NCBI GenBank assembly: GCA_947632255.1
Contig: CANROL010000065.1
Coordinates: forward strand, 1-6,743
Reading direction: 5' to 3'
DNA from: an uncultured Bacilli bacterium
Lineage (GTDB): Bacteria; Bacillota_I; Bacilli_A; RF39; UBA660
Length of the DNA: 6,743 nucleotides
In this document: one piece after another, positions 5,329 to 6,743 of the stretch
Position numbering within the stretch: position 1 is the stretch's first letter
How the letters are laid out: the number at the start of each line of letters is the position of its first letter
Made by a program: the position numbers and the translations under genes
The notes under the pieces: model-generated
Told to the model about the DNA's origin: nothing
The model's input: the letters and a program-made list of their open reading frames with translations, nothing else
Databases searched by the model: none

Positions 5329-5946
5329 ATGAAGAAAAAAAATATTATAGCTGTTATGGTTGTTGCTATGTTACTTACAGTTTCTTTATACTTTGTAGGA
5401 GGAACATATGCAAGATACGCTACATCTTTTAATGGTACTGCTGAAGCAGAAATTGCTAAATGGGCTGTAGCTCTTAATAAAGGTGGAAATGCTAGTAGCT
5501 TTACAACTGAACTTAAATTTACTGAAAATGCAAATGTTGTAACAGGTAAAATTGCTCCAGGCGTAACTGCTAGTACTGAAGTAGAAATTAAATTACAAGG
5601 AACTGAAGTTGCTGTTGAAATTAAAGCAGACGATGTAACTGAAGTCGTTAAAAACGCATTATCAGCTATAGATATTCAAGATATTAATGACCATGATATA
5701 ACAGTTACTGCTTCAGTTGATGGAGGTACTCTTGAAGTAAGCGGTGATGGTGTTAGTGCTCCAATGGTTATATCTTTACCTGATGATGGAGCTCAAGGCT
5801 TTGGCGCAGATGCAATTGTAAAGGTTAAATTAGAAGTTAAATGGGCTAATAATGATTTACATAATGTTGATCATACAAAAATCGGAGAAAAAGGTGGAAC
5901 ATTATCAATTCCAATTAAATTTACAGCTCAACAACATATTGATTAA
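5329..5946 (+). CDS. Secreted protein with SipW-type signal peptide, TasA/CalY-like
   Basis: A 205-residue secreted protein. The N-terminus has KKK (2-4), a hydrophobic core at about 6-24, and GGTYARY at 24-30. Cleavage is likely after Ala28 (Thr-Tyr-Ala). The mature start, with GTAEAEIAKWAVALN at about 36-50, fits the pattern of SipW-dependent proteins. The remainder is rich in Val, Thr, Ala, Gly and charged residues in alternation, suggesting a beta sandwich. It has no Cys and no sorting motif or second membrane segment. TasA and camelysin relatives form extracellular fibres or matrix, and I infer a similar structural role. Translation starts at 5329, directed by AGAGGAGGTG. The gene lies 85 bp after sipW and is followed by a stable hairpin. 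Codon use is richer in GCT, GTT and ACT than in the left block, as in a highly expressed gene. The signal-peptide class is fairly sure; the fold is inferred. Confidence 0.85.
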   Translation: MKKKNIIAVMVVAMLLTVSLYFVGGTYARYATSFNGTAEAEIAKWAVALNKGGNASSFTTELKFTENANVVTGKIAPGVTASTEVEIKLQGTEVAVEIKADDVTEVVKNALSAIDIQDINDHDITVTASVDGGTLEVSGDGVSAPMVISLPDDGAQGFGADAIVKVKLEVKWANNDLHNVDHTKIGEKGGTLSIPIKFTAQQHID

Positions 5947-5954
5947 TAAAAAAC

Positions 5955-6009
5955 GGAAGCTTTAAAACTTCCAGTAAAGTTTATAAATATTTATAATCTT
6001 TACTGGGGG
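5955..6009 (+). ncRNA. Structured intergenic RNA element with two competing stems
   Basis: CCAGTAAAG (5971-5979) pairs perfectly with CTTTACTGG (5998-6006). Inside it lies the 16-nt palindrome TTATAAATATTTATAA (5981-5996), separated from the outer stem by one T-T mismatch. In RNA the outer stem extends to 12 bp (5968-5979 with 5998-6009) using two G-U pairs. A short alternative hairpin, GGAAG (5955-5959) with CTTCC (5968-5972), uses the same CTTCC and so excludes the extension. No T-tract follows. It could be a 3'-end stabiliser for the secreted-protein mRNA, a processing site, or an attenuator of the next gene. Confidence 0.5.
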
Positions 6010-6028
6010 CTTTAAATATTAGAAGAAA

Positions 6029-6724
6029 GTGGTGATTAGAATTTCGACTGAAGATCAATTAAAACAAGAACAAAAACATGAGCGTAATTTTATTGCTTAT
6101 ATTATTACAGCTTTACTTGTTATTATTTTATTATTTTTACTTAATATGAGTTTAGGATATATTGAACATAAACCACTTATACCAACTGGTAATGTAGATA
6201 TATTTGATATTATATTTAAAAAAGATTGTGATAATGAGTGTAATTGTAATAATGGTGGAAATCCAAATAAAGGCTCTAGTGGTAGTCCTAGTGAAGATAG
6301 TGTAGAAGTATTTGATGAACAAATAGAATATTCACAAAATACTAAACTTCATATTTTTACCAATACTGCTTATTATGTTGTAAATAATAAAATTGCTCCA
6401 TCAAGTTCAAATTCTTATCAATTTGTAATAAGAAATAATAACGAATTTAATATTAAATATGATTTAGATTTACTTGAAGAAAATAAATATAATATCAATA
6501 TGAAATATCGTTTAAAACTAAATGGTGTATATGTAGCAGGAAGCGATGATGAATGGCTAACTTATGATGAATTAAAGCAAGAAAATATTGGCCTTGCTGC
6601 CAATACTTATGATGTATATGCATTAGACTGGAAGTGGTTTGAAGGAAGTAATGATACAGAAGTTGGTACAAATATTGATTCTAATTATAAATTAGAGTTA
6701 AAAATTACAGCTTCTGGATATTAA
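6029..6724 (+). CDS. Membrane-anchored surface protein with Cys-rich linker and probable beta-rich outer domain
   Basis: This is not a named family that I recognise with certainty. From GTG 6029 it has 231 residues: a charged cytoplasmic N-terminus (1-20), one membrane segment (about 21-45), a linker with PTGNVDIFDI, a Cys cluster (DCDNECNCNN, about 66-75) and a Gly/Ser/Pro-rich stretch to about 90. An outer domain at about 91-231 follows, with alternating polar and hydrophobic residues, LDWKWFEG near 199-206, DTEVG, and a final KLELKIT strand. That ending resembles SipW-associated TasA/CalY-like domains. It has no SipW-type cleavage site, so it probably stays anchored with the C-terminus outside and may tether or nucleate the secreted protein. 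The start is uncertain: GTG 6029 and GTG 6032 are the only conventional options. However, AAAGTGGTG (6026-6034) resembles a Shine-Dalgarno and points to ATT 6041, giving an N-terminus of STEDQLKQEQ. The gene lies 82 bp after its neighbour and shares its strand. Confidence 0.75.
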   Translation: MVIRISTEDQLKQEQKHERNFIAYIITALLVIILLFLLNMSLGYIEHKPLIPTGNVDIFDIIFKKDCDNECNCNNGGNPNKGSSGSPSEDSVEVFDEQIEYSQNTKLHIFTNTAYYVVNNKIAPSSSNSYQFVIRNNNEFNIKYDLDLLEENKYNINMKYRLKLNGVYVAGSDDEWLTYDELKQENIGLAANTYDVYALDWKWFEGSNDTEVGTNIDSNYKLELKITASGY

Positions 6725-6730
6725 AGGGAA

Positions 6731-6738
6731 AGAAGGTG
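6731..6738 (+). promoter_or_regulatory. Shine-Dalgarno of a gene starting beyond the right edge
   Basis: AGAAGGTG lies 6 nt after the preceding stop, with TAATA leading to the window end. The spacing predicts a start codon within the first few bases past 6743. The surface-protein operon therefore probably continues on the same strand. Confidence 0.55.
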
Positions 6739-6743
6739 TAATA

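Noticed and set aside
1..6743. CRISPR array, tRNA or rRNA genes
   Set aside because: I saw no regularly spaced repeats and no cloverleaf or rRNA-like sequence on either strand.

Overview
The window looks like chromosomal DNA of a very low-GC member of the Firmicutes/Bacilli, possibly an uncultured gut lineage. The support is strongly A/T-ending codon use, Gram-positive Shine-Dalgarno sites such as AAAGGAGG and AGGAGG, and a SipW-type signal peptidase gene beside a matching secreted-protein gene. TGA is used as a stop and every Trp codon I checked is TGG, so the code is the standard bacterial one and not the Mycoplasma code. The species cannot be named from the sequence.

Left block (1-3201): the 3' part of a short-chain dehydrogenase/reductase (SDR) gene interrupted by an in-frame TAG, then two FAD-dependent oxidoreductase genes. 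All three run on + and are tightly packed. The SDR stop overlaps the start of the HI0933/YhiN-like flavoprotein, whose end overlaps the COG2509-like flavoprotein by 8 bp. A strong intrinsic terminator at 3167-3201 closes this unit.

Middle block (3222-4581): a complete phage-type tyrosine recombinase gene with its own leader. It is bracketed by an exact 23-nt inverted repeat (3222-3244 and 4559-4581). Each copy is itself a dyad with 8-bp arms and a 5-bp spacer, T5 on the left and A5 on the right, so the two sites are oppositely oriented. The leader between the left site and the recombinase holds two good promoter-like sequences on the minus strand that point out of the segment. As drawn they fire leftwards into the terminator. 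If the segment inverted, they would sit directly upstream of the right block. This is the layout expected of a self-encoded invertible promoter (phase-variation switch), shown here in the putative OFF orientation.

Right block (4602-6743): a SipW/ER-type signal peptidase I, a small secreted protein with a SipW-type signal peptide (TasA/CalY-like in layout), and a membrane-anchored protein with a Cys-rich linker and a probable beta-rich outer domain. A Shine-Dalgarno at the right edge announces another gene. Together they look like an operon for export and assembly of a surface or matrix protein. The third gene lacks an ATG at the position its Shine-Dalgarno indicates, where ATT stands instead. 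The two intergenic gaps carry clear RNA hairpins.

The main hypothesis is a tyrosine-recombinase switch that turns a SipW/TasA-like surface operon on and off. The inverted sites, recombinase and promoter motifs are seen directly. The switching itself is inferred.
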